Shown here piece after piece: positions 13,549 through 13,657 of a stretch of 13,657 bases of DNA. Positions within the stretch are counted from its first letter, which is position 1. Each line of letters opens with the position of its first letter. The notes under the pieces are model-generated. The model saw only the letters and a list, made by a program, of their open reading frames with translations, was not told the DNA's origin and ran no database searches. The translations under genes were made by a program, and so were the position numbers. Source of the DNA: Actinomycetes bacterium (GTDB lineage: Bacteria > Actinomycetota > Actinomycetes > Actinomycetales > Cellulomonadaceae); assembly GCA_023390875.1 (NCBI GenBank), contig JAEWCA010000306.1:1-13657 (forward strand). Reading direction: 5' to 3'.

Positions 13549-13657
13549 TCAGCGCGCCGCGGCCGCCTCCGGCTCGACGAGCCACTCGGCCGGCTCGGCG
13601 ACCACCTGCCCGAGCACCGCGAGCGCTCCCCCGGTCATCGCCGCGAGGTCGCCGCCC
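13549..13657 (-). CDS. C-terminal end of a gene cut by the window edge, possibly a ROK-family regulator
   Basis: The last 35 codons and TGA of a minus-strand gene are visible; the rest lies beyond the right edge. The readable tail contains GGDLAAMTGGALAVLGQ followed by VVAEPAEWLVEPEAAAAR. A Gly-Ala-rich helix then 'AEP..WL' and a charged end resembles the C-terminus of ROK (NagC/XylR) repressors or sugar kinases, which often sit beside sugar ABC transporters. This resemblance rests on few residues. That it is coding is supported by the clean open frame with strong third-position GC and the stop placed 4 bp from the GNAT stop. Confidence 0.45.
   Translation of the reverse strand, partial: GGDLAAMTGGALAVLGQVVAEPAEWLVEPEAAAAR

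Noticed and set aside
1..13657. Defence system, toxin-antitoxin pair, biosynthetic cluster, CRISPR or prophage
   Set aside because: No nuclease, toxin, recombinase, Cas, NRPS/PKS or phage motif appears in any frame, and base composition and codon use are uniform across the genes.

Overview
The window looks like chromosomal DNA of a very high-GC actinobacterium, most likely a Cellulomonas-type (Micrococcales) organism. Reasons: extreme G/C at third codon positions, several GTG starts, an mshA gene (mycothiol is an actinobacterial thiol), actinobacterial-style terminators without T-tracts, and a very large secreted multi-module GH3 beta-glucosidase. The genus is an inference. No tRNA, rRNA, CRISPR array, insertion sequence or phage gene was seen.

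Left part (1-2995). A SpoU/TrmH-type RNA 2'-O-methyltransferase gene (148-711, minus) is bracketed by two copies of a peculiar 66-bp inverted repeat (39-104 and 858-923), both built from 19-nt units. A MmcQ/YjbR-like gene (954-1376, plus) follows and converges on gpmA (1459-2199, minus), with a strong bidirectional hairpin terminator between them. A VOC/glyoxalase-like gene (2278-2628, plus) runs divergently from gpmA and converges on a small unknown gene (2632-2952, minus).

Middle part (2996-10838), all on the minus strand. mshA (first step of mycothiol synthesis) lies just upstream of the small unknown gene. Before it is a 1695-residue secreted GH3 enzyme with discoidin-like, Calx-beta, two CBM11-like, catalytic and Ig-like modules. 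Upstream of that is a cytosolic 7-bladed beta-propeller lactonase of the Pgl family. The 255-bp gap between lactonase and GH3 holds a lactonase terminator and several candidate operator palindromes, which suggests that the GH3 gene has its own regulated promoter.

Right part (11003-13657). A predicted lipoprotein of unknown function and a carbohydrate-type ABC solute-binding lipoprotein lie on the plus strand. The binding protein has a 13-bp palindrome just upstream and overlaps a GNAT acetyltransferase gene by ATGA. No permease or ATPase gene follows within the window. A gene cut by the right edge (minus strand, last 35 codons) abuts the GNAT gene; its C-terminus is weakly reminiscent of ROK regulators.

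Taken together this is mostly core chromosome (RNA modification, glycolysis, mycothiol) next to a beta-glucan and sugar-uptake neighbourhood. The most unusual feature is the pair of 19-nt-period palindromic elements around the methyltransferase gene.
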